Source: Arthrobacter pigmenti (lineage in GTDB: Bacteria > Actinomycetota > Actinomycetes > Actinomycetales > Micrococcaceae). From it: DNA of 64,000 nucleotides. Positions 24,949 to 33,690 of the stretch are shown one piece after another; within the stretch, counting starts at the first letter, position 1; each line of letters opens with the position of its first letter. The translations under genes and the position numbers were made by a program. The notes below the pieces were generated by a model, which saw nothing but the letters and a program-made list of their open reading frames with translations, searched no databases and was not told where the DNA came from. The DNA lies in contig NZ_JAATJL010000001.1 of NCBI RefSeq assembly GCF_011927905.1, positions 3,348,001 to 3,412,000 on the forward strand, read 5' to 3'.

Positions 24949-26412
24949 TCAGCTGAGGCGACCGTTGATACGCTGCGGCACACCGATCGGGTTCGCGTCC
25001 TGCAGCGCCTCGGGCAGCAGGTGCTGCGGGAAGCCCTGGTATGCGACCGGTCGGAGGAAGCGGTTGATGGCCGCCGTGCCCACGGATGTCGATGTGGGGG
25101 ACGTCGTCGCCGGGTACGGGCCGCCGTGCTGCTGGGCATACGTCACGGAGACGCCGGTGGGCCACTGGTTCCACAGCACCCGGCCGGCCTTCTTCGCGAG
25201 CAGGCGGACCAGCTCCGTGACGTCGTCGTTCTCCTCGCCCTGGATCGTAGCCGTCAACTGGCCCTCGAGCACGCGAGCCACTTCGAGCAGCTGCGCCTCG
25301 TCCTCGTAGCTGACCACCAGCGCGCTGGGCCCAAAGCACTCGGCGAGCAGGGTCTCGTGCTGTTTCAGGAGGTCATTGACCCTGGTGTGCAGCAGGGTCG
25401 GCGCGGGCGGATCAGCGAGCGCATCATCGCCACGGACCAGCGTCTGCACGGACGAGTTCCCGGCCAGGAGGCCCTCAAGGACCTCGACGTACCCGGATTG
25501 GATGCGGTCGTTCAGGAGCTTCGCAGGTACGGGCAGTTCGGTCCCGGTCAAAAGCTCGGCAATCCTGGAGTCGGCGGGAACCAGCAGCACGCCCGGCTTG
25601 GTGCAGAACTGGCCGGCGCCCATGGTGAAGGACCCCGCGAACCCGGAAGCGATCTCCTCGGCCCGCGCTGCAGCCGCTGCCCGCGTCACGAAGGTGGGGT
25701 TCACGCTGCCGAGTTCACCATAGAAGGGAATCGGTTCCGGACGGGAATTCGCAAGGTCGAACAGGGCGCGGCCGCCGGGAATGGATCCCGTGAACGAGCC
25801 CGCCTTCACCCGCGGATCAAGAAGTGCGTCGCGGCCGGCCTGGGTACCGTAGATCACCGCGAACAACCCCTTCGGCGCGCCCGCCTCCTCAAGCGCTCCG
25901 ACGACGACGGCGGCCGTCGCCTCCGAGAGACCCGGATGGCCTGAGTGGGCCTTCAGGATGACGGAGCAGCCCGCGGCGAGCGCTGAGGCGGTGTCCCCGC
26001 CGGCGACGCTGAACGCGAACGGAAAGTTGCTCGCAGCGAAGACCACAACGGGGCCGAGCGGCTCGAGCTGGCGCCGCAGGTCCGGACGCGGTGCACCCAT
26101 CGGCCATTCCGGATCGGCATGGTCAATCCGCGCGTCAAGGTAGGAGCCCTCCGAAAGCACTTCAGCGAACAGCCGGAGCTGGAAGGTGGTCCGCTTCAGC
26201 TCGCCCCGCAGTCGTGCCTCCGCGAGATGGGTTTCCTGCTGAGCCAGCGGAACGAGTTCATCCACAGCGGCGTCCAGCGCTTCAGCGACTGTGGTCAGGG
26301 CAACGCCCCGGGCGGCGGCCGGCGTTGTGCCCCAAATGTCGGCTGCTGAGGTGGCGTCTGCCAGCAGTGCCTCCAGCTGATCCGTGGTGGTGGTGTCGAG
26401 AGCGATTGTCAT
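24949..26412 (-). CDS. Alpha-ketoglutarate semialdehyde dehydrogenase (hydroxyproline pathway)
   Basis: A 487-residue NAD(P)-dependent aldehyde dehydrogenase of the class that oxidises 2,5-dioxopentanoate (alpha-ketoglutarate semialdehyde) to 2-oxoglutarate. The fold signature is VVVFAASNFPFAFSVAGGDTASALAAGC, the active-site Cys lies in MGAGQFCTKPG, and YGELGSVNPTFV holds the catalytic Glu region. ATG 26412 follows GGAAGGG; the upstream frame runs into the next gene. It begins 4 bases after the FAD dehydrogenase gene and is the last gene of the hydroxyproline operon, catalysing its final step. Confidence 0.88.
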   Translation of the reverse strand: MTIALDTTTTDQLEALLADATSAADIWGTTPAAARGVALTTVAEALDAAVDELVPLAQQETHLAEARLRGELKRTTFQLRLFAEVLSEGSYLDARIDHADPEWPMGAPRPDLRRQLEPLGPVVVFAASNFPFAFSVAGGDTASALAAGCSVILKAHSGHPGLSEATAAVVVGALEEAGAPKGLFAVIYGTQAGRDALLDPRVKAGSFTGSIPGGRALFDLANSRPEPIPFYGELGSVNPTFVTRAAAAARAEEIASGFAGSFTMGAGQFCTKPGVLLVPADSRIAELLTGTELPVPAKLLNDRIQSGYVEVLEGLLAGNSSVQTLVRGDDALADPPAPTLLHTRVNDLLKQHETLLAECFGPSALVVSYEDEAQLLEVARVLEGQLTATIQGEENDDVTELVRLLAKKAGRVLWNQWPTGVSVTYAQQHGGPYPATTSPTSTSVGTAAINRFLRPVAYQGFPQHLLPEALQDANPIGVPQRINGRLS

Positions 26413-26416
26413 GGTT

Positions 26417-27904
26417 CTACCCTTCCGTCTGGAGTTCTTCGGTCTGTTGATTCGGAGCCGGCCCCGTAAGGTCCAGCGCGGCCAGCTCGGCCAGCGAGGC
26501 CGGTGCCGCAAGTGTCCGCTTGCCGAGCGAGCGGAGGTCTTCCGCCGCCGTCGTGCGTCCGCAGAGGCTCGCCGTGATGTCCGCAACGGCGTAGCCGCAC
26601 ACGCGGCCCTGGCACCATCCCATTCCGGGCCGGGCCAGCATTTTCAGGGTGCGCGGGTCGGATGCACCGAGTTCGGCGTGAGCGTCCCGGATTTGCTGAT
26701 ACGGGACTTCCTCGCAGCGGCACACAGTCGTATCCGGGGTCAGCCACTGCGTCCAGTCCGCCGGAACGGGGTGCGCAGCGTGCATCGCCTTAGCGAAATT
26801 GCGATAGCGCGAGATGTCTTTCTGCAGCCGGGCGAGGGTCGCCTGCGAAGCCGGGCGACCGGCGTCGTGCGCTGCGGTCAGCGCGGCCAGGCGCCCTTCG
26901 GCGACGGCCATCACCGCCCCGCCAACACCCGTGGCCTCCCCCGCAAGGTATACGCCGTCGACGTCGGTGCGCTGGGCCTCGTCCGTCACAGCGACCAGCG
27001 AGCCGTCCACATCCTTGCGGGTGGCCACCCCGACCATCAGCGGCAGCTCGAGCGACGGCGTGAAGCCCCAGCCCAGCGCCACCAGATCCACCTCGAGCCG
27101 CCGGGAACTGCCGCCCACAAGCTGCCCGTCGACGCCCAAACGAGCGACGGTCACCGCTTCGGCCCGAGCCTCCCCGTGGATCTCGGTGATGACCGTCCGC
27201 ATGCGATAGCGGATCCGGTACCGGGCCAGCAACGCAGCATACTGCGCGCCCTCAACGCCCTTGGACGGCACCCGCACCGCCGAGCCGACATGACGCAACC
27301 AGTTGGTGAGCGTGCCCGCTTCACAGATCCCGACGACGCCGGCCCCCGCCTGGGCAAGCCCCGTTGCCACGGGCAGCAGGAAAGGTCCGGTGCCGGCGAC
27401 GACGGCGCGGCGCCCGGCCAGCGTGCCGCTTCCCTTGAGCAGTGCCTGCACTCCACCCGCGGCCATGACACCGGGCAGGTCCCACCCTGGGATGGGCAGT
27501 TGGCGGTCGTAACCGCCGGGGCAGAGGATCAGGCGCTTCGCGTGCACGACGGCGGCGCCCGGCTCGGGCGCGGCCGCGTGCGTCGCGTTGAGCCGGAGGT
27601 TGAAACCCGTGGCCGGCCGGTCGATCAGCCACACCTGGGTGTTGGGCAGGTACGTGGTGCGTCCGGCGTCGCGGTCGGCGTACAGGCCGGCCCGGAGGCG
27701 CTCGAACGTCTTCCAGTCGTGGTGGCCGGCGTGCCCGGCGTCGGGAACCTGGTCCTCGTCGGCGTGGCGCCAGTACTGGCCGCCTGGCTGGGAGGAGGCG
27801 TCGATCAGCACAACGGATAGCCCTGCCTCCGCCGCAGTAACCGCAGCGGCAAGGCCTGCCGGGCCGGCGCCGACCACGCCGACGTCGTACGTTTCAGCAC
27901 TCAT
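26417..27904 (-). CDS. D-hydroxyproline dehydrogenase, FAD/NAD-type subunit with BFD-like [2Fe-2S] domain
   Basis: A 495-residue pyridine-nucleotide-disulphide-type flavoprotein. It has N-terminal FAD site VGVVGAGPAGLAAAVTAAEAG, second dinucleotide site RRAVVAGTGPFLLPVATGLA and a C-terminal BFD-like cysteine cluster (VCRCEEVPYQQI then GMGWCQGRVCGY). This composition matches HcnB/OoxA-like alpha subunits of opine and D-hydroxyproline dehydrogenases. ATG 27904 is used, which overlaps the small ferredoxin-like gene by 11 bases and follows GGAAG. With 27894-28169 and 28166-29311 it forms a three-part enzyme that oxidises cis-4-hydroxy-D-proline. Confidence 0.88.
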   Translation of the reverse strand: MSAETYDVGVVGAGPAGLAAAVTAAEAGLSVVLIDASSQPGGQYWRHADEDQVPDAGHAGHHDWKTFERLRAGLYADRDAGRTTYLPNTQVWLIDRPATGFNLRLNATHAAAPEPGAAVVHAKRLILCPGGYDRQLPIPGWDLPGVMAAGGVQALLKGSGTLAGRRAVVAGTGPFLLPVATGLAQAGAGVVGICEAGTLTNWLRHVGSAVRVPSKGVEGAQYAALLARYRIRYRMRTVITEIHGEARAEAVTVARLGVDGQLVGGSSRRLEVDLVALGWGFTPSLELPLMVGVATRKDVDGSLVAVTDEAQRTDVDGVYLAGEATGVGGAVMAVAEGRLAALTAAHDAGRPASQATLARLQKDISRYRNFAKAMHAAHPVPADWTQWLTPDTTVCRCEEVPYQQIRDAHAELGASDPRTLKMLARPGMGWCQGRVCGYAVADITASLCGRTTAAEDLRSLGKRTLAAPASLAELAALDLTGPAPNQQTEELQTEG

Positions 27905-28169
27905 CGGTGCCCGCTTCCGCAACCGGACAACCGTCGGATTCCAGCGTCATGCCGTCCCGCGCGGGGACCAGGCACGCGCGCTGGTTGGCCTCGCCGTCAA
28001 CCGTCAGCAGGCAGTCGAAGCACACGCCGATGCCGCAGAAGAGGCCGCGGGGCTTCCCCTGTTTCCGCGTGGTACGCCAGGACGTGACACCCGCCGCTGC
28101 GAGCGCGGCGCCGACGGTCTGCCCAGGCTCGATGCTGACGGTGCGTCCATCGAATGTCAGTTCGTTCAT
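27894..28169 (-). CDS. (2Fe-2S)-binding small subunit of D-hydroxyproline dehydrogenase
   Basis: A 91-residue plant-ferredoxin-like protein of the HcnA/OoxA-gamma type. The cluster ligands are in GLFCGIGVCFDCLLTVDG (three Cys) and the fourth in NQRACLV. It passes electrons between the two flavin subunits. It overlaps the upstream DadA-like gene by 4 bases (ATGA) and the downstream large subunit by 11 bases, so the three subunits are translationally coupled. The longer frame upstream has no support. Confidence 0.88.
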   Translation of the reverse strand: MNELTFDGRTVSIEPGQTVGAALAAAGVTSWRTTRKQGKPRGLFCGIGVCFDCLLTVDGEANQRACLVPARDGMTLESDGCPVAEAGTDEC

Positions 28170-29311
28170 ACCCGTGCCTCCTCGAATCGTTCGGGCGCGA
28201 AGGGCGCCAGCGGCAGGTCCGGTGCGGCGCCGGTCAGCACCTGCGTGATGAGCTTTCCCGTGCCCGCCGACAGCCCGATACCCGCACCCTCGTGCCCTGC
28301 GGCGTGCCACAGGCCCGGGGCGCGCGGGTCCGGCCCGATGACGGGCAGGTGGTCGGGGCAGTACGGCCGGAACCCGTGATAGTGCCGCATGGCCTTGACG
28401 CCCGCGAGCATTGGGAAGAGCGTGATTGCCTTCGCGGCGAGCGACTGCAGCACGGCCACGGAGACCTCACTGCTGAACCCCACACGCTCACGGGAGGAGC
28501 CAATGAGAACCGTTCCGCTATCGGTCCCCTCGACTACCGGCGACGTCTGCAGCCCGGCGTCGGAGCTGGCCACGTTCTCGACGTACTCGGCTGCGTAGAC
28601 CTTGTGCCGGATGAGGACGGGAAGCGGCTCCGTGACCAGCACAAACCCGCGTCGCGGCAGAACCGGAAGTACGACGCCGGCGAGGTCGGCTACCTGCCCC
28701 GCCCACGTCCCGGCGGCGTTCAGCACCGCGCCGGCGCTGAAGTCCCCTTTCGCGGTGCGCACGCCGGTGACTGAGGTGCCGCTGCGCAGGAAACCGGTGA
28801 CTTCGACGTTGGTGTGCACTTCGGCGCCTAGCTCCCGGGCGAGCCGCAGCAGGTGCGCGACCATCAGCATCGGCTGAACCTGGGCGTCCTGCGGGTAAAA
28901 CGCGCCGCCGGTGAGGTCGCGCGAAAGGTGCGGCTCATACTCGTGGAGGGAGCCGGCGTCGACGTCTGTCACGTCGATGCCGCTGCTGCGCTGCCGAATG
29001 GCGAGTTCCCGGAGGGAGGCAGCGCCGTTCTCCGTTGCCGCGACCACCAGCCCGCCCTTGGACTCGAACTCCCAGGACGCCCCGAATTCCTGCAGGTCCT
29101 CGCGCCAGACCTGCTGCGAGTAGAGGGACAGGTCAAGCTCGGGTCCGGCTTCCTTGTCGGACACCAGGATGTTGCCCTCCCCGGCACTCGAGGTACCGCC
29201 GGAAATTGCGCCGCGTTCCAGAACCACGACCTTCAGCCCGGCCTTCGCGGCGAAGTAGGCGCTCGCGGCACCAACCGCACCGGCACCGATGATCACGAGG
29301 TCCGCACTCAC
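28166..29311 (-). CDS. D-hydroxyproline dehydrogenase, DadA/DAO-type FAD subunit
   Basis: A 381-residue FAD-dependent amino-acid oxidoreductase of the DAO family. The N-terminal FAD motif is LVIIGAGAVGAASAYFAAKAGLKVVVLE. Inside are GGTSSAGEGNILVSDK, the substrate-domain strands and the C-terminal GPDPRAPGLWHAAGHEGAGIGLSAGTGKL. It is the catalytic subunit expected to oxidise cis-4-hydroxy-D-proline to delta1-pyrroline-4-hydroxy-2-carboxylate. It overlaps the ornithine-cyclodeaminase-like gene by 4 bases and the ferredoxin-like subunit by 4 bases. Confidence 0.88.
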   Translation of the reverse strand: MSADLVIIGAGAVGAASAYFAAKAGLKVVVLERGAISGGTSSAGEGNILVSDKEAGPELDLSLYSQQVWREDLQEFGASWEFESKGGLVVAATENGAASLRELAIRQRSSGIDVTDVDAGSLHEYEPHLSRDLTGGAFYPQDAQVQPMLMVAHLLRLARELGAEVHTNVEVTGFLRSGTSVTGVRTAKGDFSAGAVLNAAGTWAGQVADLAGVVLPVLPRRGFVLVTEPLPVLIRHKVYAAEYVENVASSDAGLQTSPVVEGTDSGTVLIGSSRERVGFSSEVSVAVLQSLAAKAITLFPMLAGVKAMRHYHGFRPYCPDHLPVIGPDPRAPGLWHAAGHEGAGIGLSAGTGKLITQVLTGAAPDLPLAPFAPERFEEARV

Positions 29312-30261
29312 GGCAGTTGACCTTCGTAGACGGCTGTCGCTACCGCGAGGTCCTCCCAGGACATTCCGACGCCGGTGAACAGTGCCGGGCGATCGGCGCG
29401 CCGCGCAAGTTCACCGTGCACCAGTTCGGCGAGGTTGGTCAGCCCGTGCTCCTGCCATTCCTCGACGCTCCGGGCGGGAATGAGGTCACCGGACTCCCGC
29501 ATGGCTGAGGCACGGCCTTCGACGACGACGTCGGCGCGCCTCGCCAGTTCCGGGTCGATTTCCCGTGCATCCAGTCCGTGCGATCCGACGGCCGCGACGA
29601 CGGCGTGCGGCTGGACCAGGTTCGCATCGAACAGTGGTTCCGAAGCCGAAGAAACACACAGCACGACGTCGGCGCCCGCGACGTCTGCCGCGGAACCCGG
29701 CCGGGCATCCAGGCCCAGTTCCATACACCGCCTTACAAGCGCATCGGCTTTCTCCGGCGTCCTGCCGACGATCGCCACACTGTCGATCGGGGCGACTGCA
29801 TGTACGGCGAGGATGTGCCGCCACGCCTGCGGTCCGGCGCCGAAGACGACGACGGCGCCTGCCCGCCGTGCCGCGTCTCCCCTCCGCCGGGGGTCCGCGG
29901 CGAGGAGGTGTTTGACGGCGAGCGCCGTCGTCGCCGGCGTTCGGGTCAGGGTGAGCTCCGCGCCATCCATGAGGATCAGCGGGCTGAGCGTTCCGGAGTC
30001 GAAGAGTGTGTAGACGCCCTGGATCTTGGGCTTGCCCGCTGCCGGGTTATCCGGGGCGATGGTGGCGAGCTTGACTCCGGAGTAGCGTTTCCCGGCGGTC
30101 GGCATCAGCAGGAACTGGCCGGCGGGGGCGTCGCTGAAAAGCCGGGGGCTGTCATGTTCCGGATCAACATCGGTGCGGAGGGCTTCCTCCAGTACGGCTA
30201 CCGCCGTGCGCTCATCAATCGCATCCCGGAGTGCTGCCGCGTCAAGGTAGGTCAGGGTCAC
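29308..30261 (-). CDS. Ornithine cyclodeaminase/mu-crystallin family enzyme (probable delta1-pyrroline-2-carboxylate reductase)
   Basis: A 317-residue protein with the dinucleotide-binding loop VVVFGAGPQAWRHILAVHAV and the OCD-family features DGAELTLTRTPATTALAVKHL and HAVVAAVGSHGLDAREIDPEL. In hydroxyproline loci this family reduces delta1-pyrroline-2-carboxylate, which arises from trans-3-hydroxy-L-proline or from D-proline oxidation, to L-proline. That would let the locus also handle 3-hydroxyproline or D-proline. The gene is translationally coupled to both neighbours by 4-base overlaps. The exact substrate is inferred from context. Confidence 0.82.
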   Translation of the reverse strand: MTLTYLDAAALRDAIDERTAVAVLEEALRTDVDPEHDSPRLFSDAPAGQFLLMPTAGKRYSGVKLATIAPDNPAAGKPKIQGVYTLFDSGTLSPLILMDGAELTLTRTPATTALAVKHLLAADPRRRGDAARRAGAVVVFGAGPQAWRHILAVHAVAPIDSVAIVGRTPEKADALVRRCMELGLDARPGSAADVAGADVVLCVSSASEPLFDANLVQPHAVVAAVGSHGLDAREIDPELARRADVVVEGRASAMRESGDLIPARSVEEWQEHGLTNLAELVHGELARRADRPALFTGVGMSWEDLAVATAVYEGQLP

Positions 30262-31259
30262 AGGAGGAACCCCGCGGGGAAGGGGTCGCTTGGATCGAGG
30301 AAGTACTGGGCCGTGCCCGTGAGCCAGGCGCGGCCGGTGATCGTCGGAACAACCGCCTCGAAAGGCCCCACGGTGGTCTTCCCGATGAGGCGCCCGATGA
30401 ACTGCGTGCCGATATAGGACTCGTTCACGAAGTCCGTATTGAGCGCCAGTTCCCCACGCGCGTGGAGCTGGGCCATCCGGGCGCTGGTTCCGGTGCCGCA
30501 GGGCGAGCGGTCAAACCAGCCCGGGTGGATGGCCATCGCGTGCCGGGAATGCGCGGCGGTGGATCCGGGTGCCTTGAGGTAGACGTGATGGCAGCCGACG
30601 ATGTCCGGGCGTTCCGGGTGCACCGGCGGAGCCTGCACGTTGATGGCGTCCATGATGCGCAGCCCGGCGCCCAGCAACTGGTTCTTGGCGGAGCGCTCAA
30701 AGGGAAGTCCGAGCGACTCAAGGTCGACGACGGCGTAGAAGTTGCCGCCGAAGGCGATGTCATAGGCAACCTTGCCGAGACCGTCCACACTGACACTCTG
30801 GTCCAGCGCGAGGGCGAAAGACGGTACGTTCCGGATGGTGACCGAGGTGGCTGCGCCGTCGTCGACCGCCACTTCCGCGACCACGAGGCCGGCCGGGGTA
30901 TCCAGCCGGATGGTGGTGACTGGTTCGGTGACCTCGACCATGCCCGTTTCGACGAGGACGGTGGCCACCCCGATGGTGCCGTGGCCGCACATCGGCAGGA
31001 GCCCTGATACCTCGATGAACAGGACCCCGAAGTCCGCGTCGGGCCGGGTGGGCGGCTGAAGGATGGCGCCGCTCATGGAGGCGTGTCCGCGCGGTTCATA
31101 CATCAGGAGCGTGCGGAGGGAGTCGCTGTTTTCGATGAACCACTGACGCCGCTCCGCCATCGTGGAGCCCGGGAACGTGCCCACGCCGCCCGTGATCACG
31201 CGCGTGGGCATACCCTCGGTATGGGAGTCGACGGCGTGGAAGATACGCCTCGTTTTCAT
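30258..31259 (-). CDS. 4-hydroxyproline 2-epimerase (proline racemase family)
   Basis: A 333-residue proline-racemase-family enzyme that interconverts trans-4-hydroxy-L-proline and cis-4-hydroxy-D-proline. Both catalytic cysteines are present: Cys91 in LLPMCGHGTIG and Cys254 in RSPCGTGTSARMA. This separates it from trans-3-hydroxyproline dehydratases, which have Thr at the second position. ATG 31259 is preceded by GGAGAGG; a TTG two codons upstream is less likely. It is the first gene of the minus-strand catabolic operon, divergent from the DapA-family deaminase gene. Confidence 0.92.
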   Translation of the reverse strand: MKTRRIFHAVDSHTEGMPTRVITGGVGTFPGSTMAERRQWFIENSDSLRTLLMYEPRGHASMSGAILQPPTRPDADFGVLFIEVSGLLPMCGHGTIGVATVLVETGMVEVTEPVTTIRLDTPAGLVVAEVAVDDGAATSVTIRNVPSFALALDQSVSVDGLGKVAYDIAFGGNFYAVVDLESLGLPFERSAKNQLLGAGLRIMDAINVQAPPVHPERPDIVGCHHVYLKAPGSTAAHSRHAMAIHPGWFDRSPCGTGTSARMAQLHARGELALNTDFVNESYIGTQFIGRLIGKTTVGPFEAVVPTITGRAWLTGTAQYFLDPSDPFPAGFLL

Positions 31260-31296
31260 CGTCAACCTCTCCGTCGATGCCTTGGAACGTCCAATT

Positions 31297-31351
31297 CACA
31301 ATGTTAGTCGAGAATTGCCTATTGTGCCATGTGAAATTGTACTGTTAGGGT
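31297..31351. promoter_or_regulatory. Divergent hydroxyproline promoter region with putative GntR sites
   Basis: The 127-base spacer between the epimerase and deaminase starts is A/T-rich for this genome. CACAAT (31297-31302) and ATTGTG (31321-31326) are inverted, and AATTGTA-like half-sites recur. Toward the deaminase, TTGTGC (31322-31327), an 18-bp spacer and TAGGGT (31346-31351) could form the promoter. The nearby GntR/FCD protein is the natural candidate to bind here. Confidence 0.4.
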
Positions 31352-31386
31352 GATACCAAACGGTAATGTTCCCAGAAAGGCGTCCC

Positions 31387-32343
31387 ATGTCACCCAGTTC
31401 CACCAACCGCTCCCAGCCGTGGCACGGCGTCCTCGTGGCCACCACTTTGCCCTTCCGTGAAGCGGAAACCGGGGCGCTCGAAGTTGACCTCGAGAACTAC
31501 GGCCGGCACGTCGCCTGGCTCGCCGAGAACGGCTGCGACGGCGTAGCCCCCAACGGCTCGCTCGGCGAATACCAGAACCTTTCCGACGCGGAGCGCGCTG
31601 CGGTAGTCGAGACCGCCGTCGCCCACGCCCCGAAGGGCTTCACCGTGATGCCCGGCGTAGCTGCCTACGGTGCACACCAGGCCCGCCACTGGGCGGACCA
31701 GGCGGCAGAAGCCGGCGCCCAGGCGGTCATGCTGCTTCCTCCCAACACCTACCGGGCTGAGCCCCGCGCCGTCGTCGACCACTATCGCGAGGTCGCGAAG
31801 GCGGGCCTGCCGATCTGCGCCTACAACAACCCGATCGACACCAAGGTTGACCTGGTTCCCGAACTTCTCGCTGAACTCTACAACGAGGGCCTGATTGTGG
31901 CGGTCAAGGAGTTCACCGGCGACGTACGCCGCTCCTACCAGATCGCTGAAGTGGCACCGGGCCTCGAAATCATGGTGGGCTCGGATGACGTTCTGTTGGA
32001 AGGTGCGATTGCCGGTGCGGTTGGCTGGCTCTCGGGCTACCCGAACGCCATTCCCCGCGAGACCGTTGCGCTGTACAACGCTGCAGTTTCCGGCGACCTG
32101 GAAACCGCGGTTCCGCTGTACCGGATCATGCACCGCCTGCTCCGTTGGGACTCGAAGACCGAGTTCGTGCAGTCCATCAAGCTGTCCATGGACATCGCCG
32201 GCCGCTACGGCGGACCTTCGCGCGCACCGCGCCTTCCGCTTCGCGCCGACCAGCACGAGCAGGTTACCGCCGACACCGAATGGGTGCTGGCTGAGCTCGC
32301 ACGGCTTGCCGATGAAGGCAAGATCGAGCGCAGCAGCCGCTAG
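31387..32343 (+). CDS. DapA-family delta1-pyrroline-4-hydroxy-2-carboxylate deaminase
   Basis: A 318-residue TIM-barrel lyase of the DHDPS/NAL family. Schiff-base Lys174 lies in IVAVKEFTGD, the barrel-entry motif is GVAPNGSLGEYQNLSDAERAAVVE (replacing GTTGE), and the conserved Tyr is in ICAYNNPIDTKVD. In hydroxyproline loci this family converts delta1-pyrroline-4-hydroxy-2-carboxylate to alpha-ketoglutarate semialdehyde and ammonia. ATG 31387 follows AAAGG; the frame is open 7 codons further. It faces away from the operon encoding the steps before and after it, and a strong terminator follows. Confidence 0.88.
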   Translation: MSPSSTNRSQPWHGVLVATTLPFREAETGALEVDLENYGRHVAWLAENGCDGVAPNGSLGEYQNLSDAERAAVVETAVAHAPKGFTVMPGVAAYGAHQARHWADQAAEAGAQAVMLLPPNTYRAEPRAVVDHYREVAKAGLPICAYNNPIDTKVDLVPELLAELYNEGLIVAVKEFTGDVRRSYQIAEVAPGLEIMVGSDDVLLEGAIAGAVGWLSGYPNAIPRETVALYNAAVSGDLETAVPLYRIMHRLLRWDSKTEFVQSIKLSMDIAGRYGGPSRAPRLPLRADQHEQVTADTEWVLAELARLADEGKIERSSR

Positions 32344-32352
32344 TTACGCTTT

Positions 32353-32391
32353 CGTAAGGCGGGTTCCGTTCAACACGGGACCCGCCTTACG
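32353..32391. terminator. Terminator hairpin after the DapA-family gene
   Basis: CGTAAGGCGGGTTCCG and CGGGACCCGCCTTACG form a 16-bp stem with one G-T wobble around a 7-base loop, 10 bases after the stop. It lies between convergent genes. Confidence 0.75.
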
Positions 32392-32410
32392 CGTCTAACG
32401 TGTCGCAAAC

Positions 32411-32438
32411 TCCCGAGCTCGCTTCGCTCGTCCGGGGA
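32411..32438. repeat. Short palindromic repeat with core CTCGCTTCGCTCG
   Basis: The core CTCGCTTCGCTCG (32418-32430) is flanked by TCCCGAG and CCGGGGA, which pair loosely. The same 13-base core occurs at 54889-54901, also flanked by complementary runs and also just downstream of a minus-strand stop codon. It looks like a REP-like dispersed element. Confidence 0.5.
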
Positions 32439-33638
32439 CTAGCTGACGACGTTCCCGCCCTGAATGACGGTCCGGGGCCGGCTTTCGTCCCACAGCACGG
32501 CCGGGTCCTCGAAGGGGTTTCCATCGAGAACGACGGCGTCTGCCGCGGACCCCGCCGCAAGGGAGCCGATGCTCTCGTTGCCGATCAGCTCAGCATTCAC
32601 GCTGGTCATGGAGCGCAGCGTCTCGAGTACTCCCGCAGCCTCGATCTGGAGCCGGACGCCCATGAGCTGGTCATTGTCGAGGTCACCCATCAGGTCCGAC
32701 CCGAAGCCGGTCTTCACACCGGCCTCGAGTGCACGCTGGATGGCGACCATGCCGGCGTCGAGCACTTCAGCGTTCTTGGCCTTCGAGATTGGGTTCAGGC
32801 CCACCTCGTCGCCCCGGCGGTTCATCGCGTCATAGGCGGCAAGGGTGGGGACGAGGAAACTGCCGTGTTCAGCCATCAGCTGTGCCGTCTCTACGTCCAT
32901 CAGGTTTCCGTGCTCGATGGAGCGGACGCCGTTGGTCACCGAGTGTGCGATGGCCTCCGAGGAGTAGGCATGGGCGGCGACATAGCTGCCGCGCCGGGCT
33001 GCCTCCTCTGTCACCGCACGGATCTCCTCGGCCGAATACTGCGGCAACCGGATGGGGTCCGTCAGGGACACCACTCCCCCTGAAGTCATGATCTTGATTG
33101 CGTGGCTGCCGGTGCGGAAGCGTTCCCTGACGGTTTTGCGCAGATTGTCGACGCCGTCGACCACCTCACACATGTGGCCGTGGGTGAAGCAGACGTCAAT
33201 CTCGCCCGATCGGGGATCCCCATGGCCGCCTGTCTGGCTCAGCGCCGCACCCGTGTAGTAGTAGCGAGGGGAAACGATCAGTCCTTGCTTGATGGCGTTG
33301 GACAGCCCGATGTCACCGCCGGCGACATCGCGCACGGTGGTGAATCCGCGCCGGAGCGCGTCACCAAGACGCCTGGCGCCGACCAGCGCTGAATAGCTCA
33401 GGGGCCCGCGCTCATACTCGAATCCATCCAGGCTGATTCCGTACGCATGGAAGTGGGCGTCGATCAGTCCGGGGATCACCACTTTCCCGCGGGCGTCGAT
33501 CACCCGGCCGTCCTTACCCTGCGCATCAGGCGCCTGAACGGTCCCGTCGCGGAATACCAGCGTTCCCTCAACCAGATCCGGGCTGCCGTCGAAGATCAGA
33601 GCGTTTTCCACTGTCAATGTGCTTTGGCTTATGGCCAC
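32439..33638 (-). CDS. Amidohydrolase, probable Xaa-Pro dipeptidase type
   Basis: A 399-residue metal-dependent amidohydrolase. The first metal motif is GLIDAHFHAYG, the carboxylated-lysine region HAIKIMTSGGV, the His ligands are in YVAAHAYSSEAI and SIEHGNLMD, and the final Asp is in TGFGSDLMGD. This pattern is that of the subgroup containing Sgx9260-type prolidases and arginine carboxypeptidase-like enzymes. Its place between the hydroxyproline deaminase and the GntR gene suggests cleavage of Xaa-hydroxyproline dipeptides (collagen breakdown). The peptide substrate is inferred from location. Confidence 0.8.
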   Translation of the reverse strand: MAISQSTLTVENALIFDGSPDLVEGTLVFRDGTVQAPDAQGKDGRVIDARGKVVIPGLIDAHFHAYGISLDGFEYERGPLSYSALVGARRLGDALRRGFTTVRDVAGGDIGLSNAIKQGLIVSPRYYYTGAALSQTGGHGDPRSGEIDVCFTHGHMCEVVDGVDNLRKTVRERFRTGSHAIKIMTSGGVVSLTDPIRLPQYSAEEIRAVTEEAARRGSYVAAHAYSSEAIAHSVTNGVRSIEHGNLMDVETAQLMAEHGSFLVPTLAAYDAMNRRGDEVGLNPISKAKNAEVLDAGMVAIQRALEAGVKTGFGSDLMGDLDNDQLMGVRLQIEAAGVLETLRSMTSVNAELIGNESIGSLAAGSAADAVVLDGNPFEDPAVLWDESRPRTVIQGGNVVS

Positions 33639-33690
33639 GTGCTACCTCTTTCCACCACAGATTTCATCCCGACGACGGCGGGAGCGTTCG

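Noticed and set aside
26384-27820. A 478-residue plus-strand reading frame
   Set aside because: It lies opposite the FAD dehydrogenase gene, shows no family motif and is rich in Arg/His/Gly as expected of an antisense frame in high-GC DNA.
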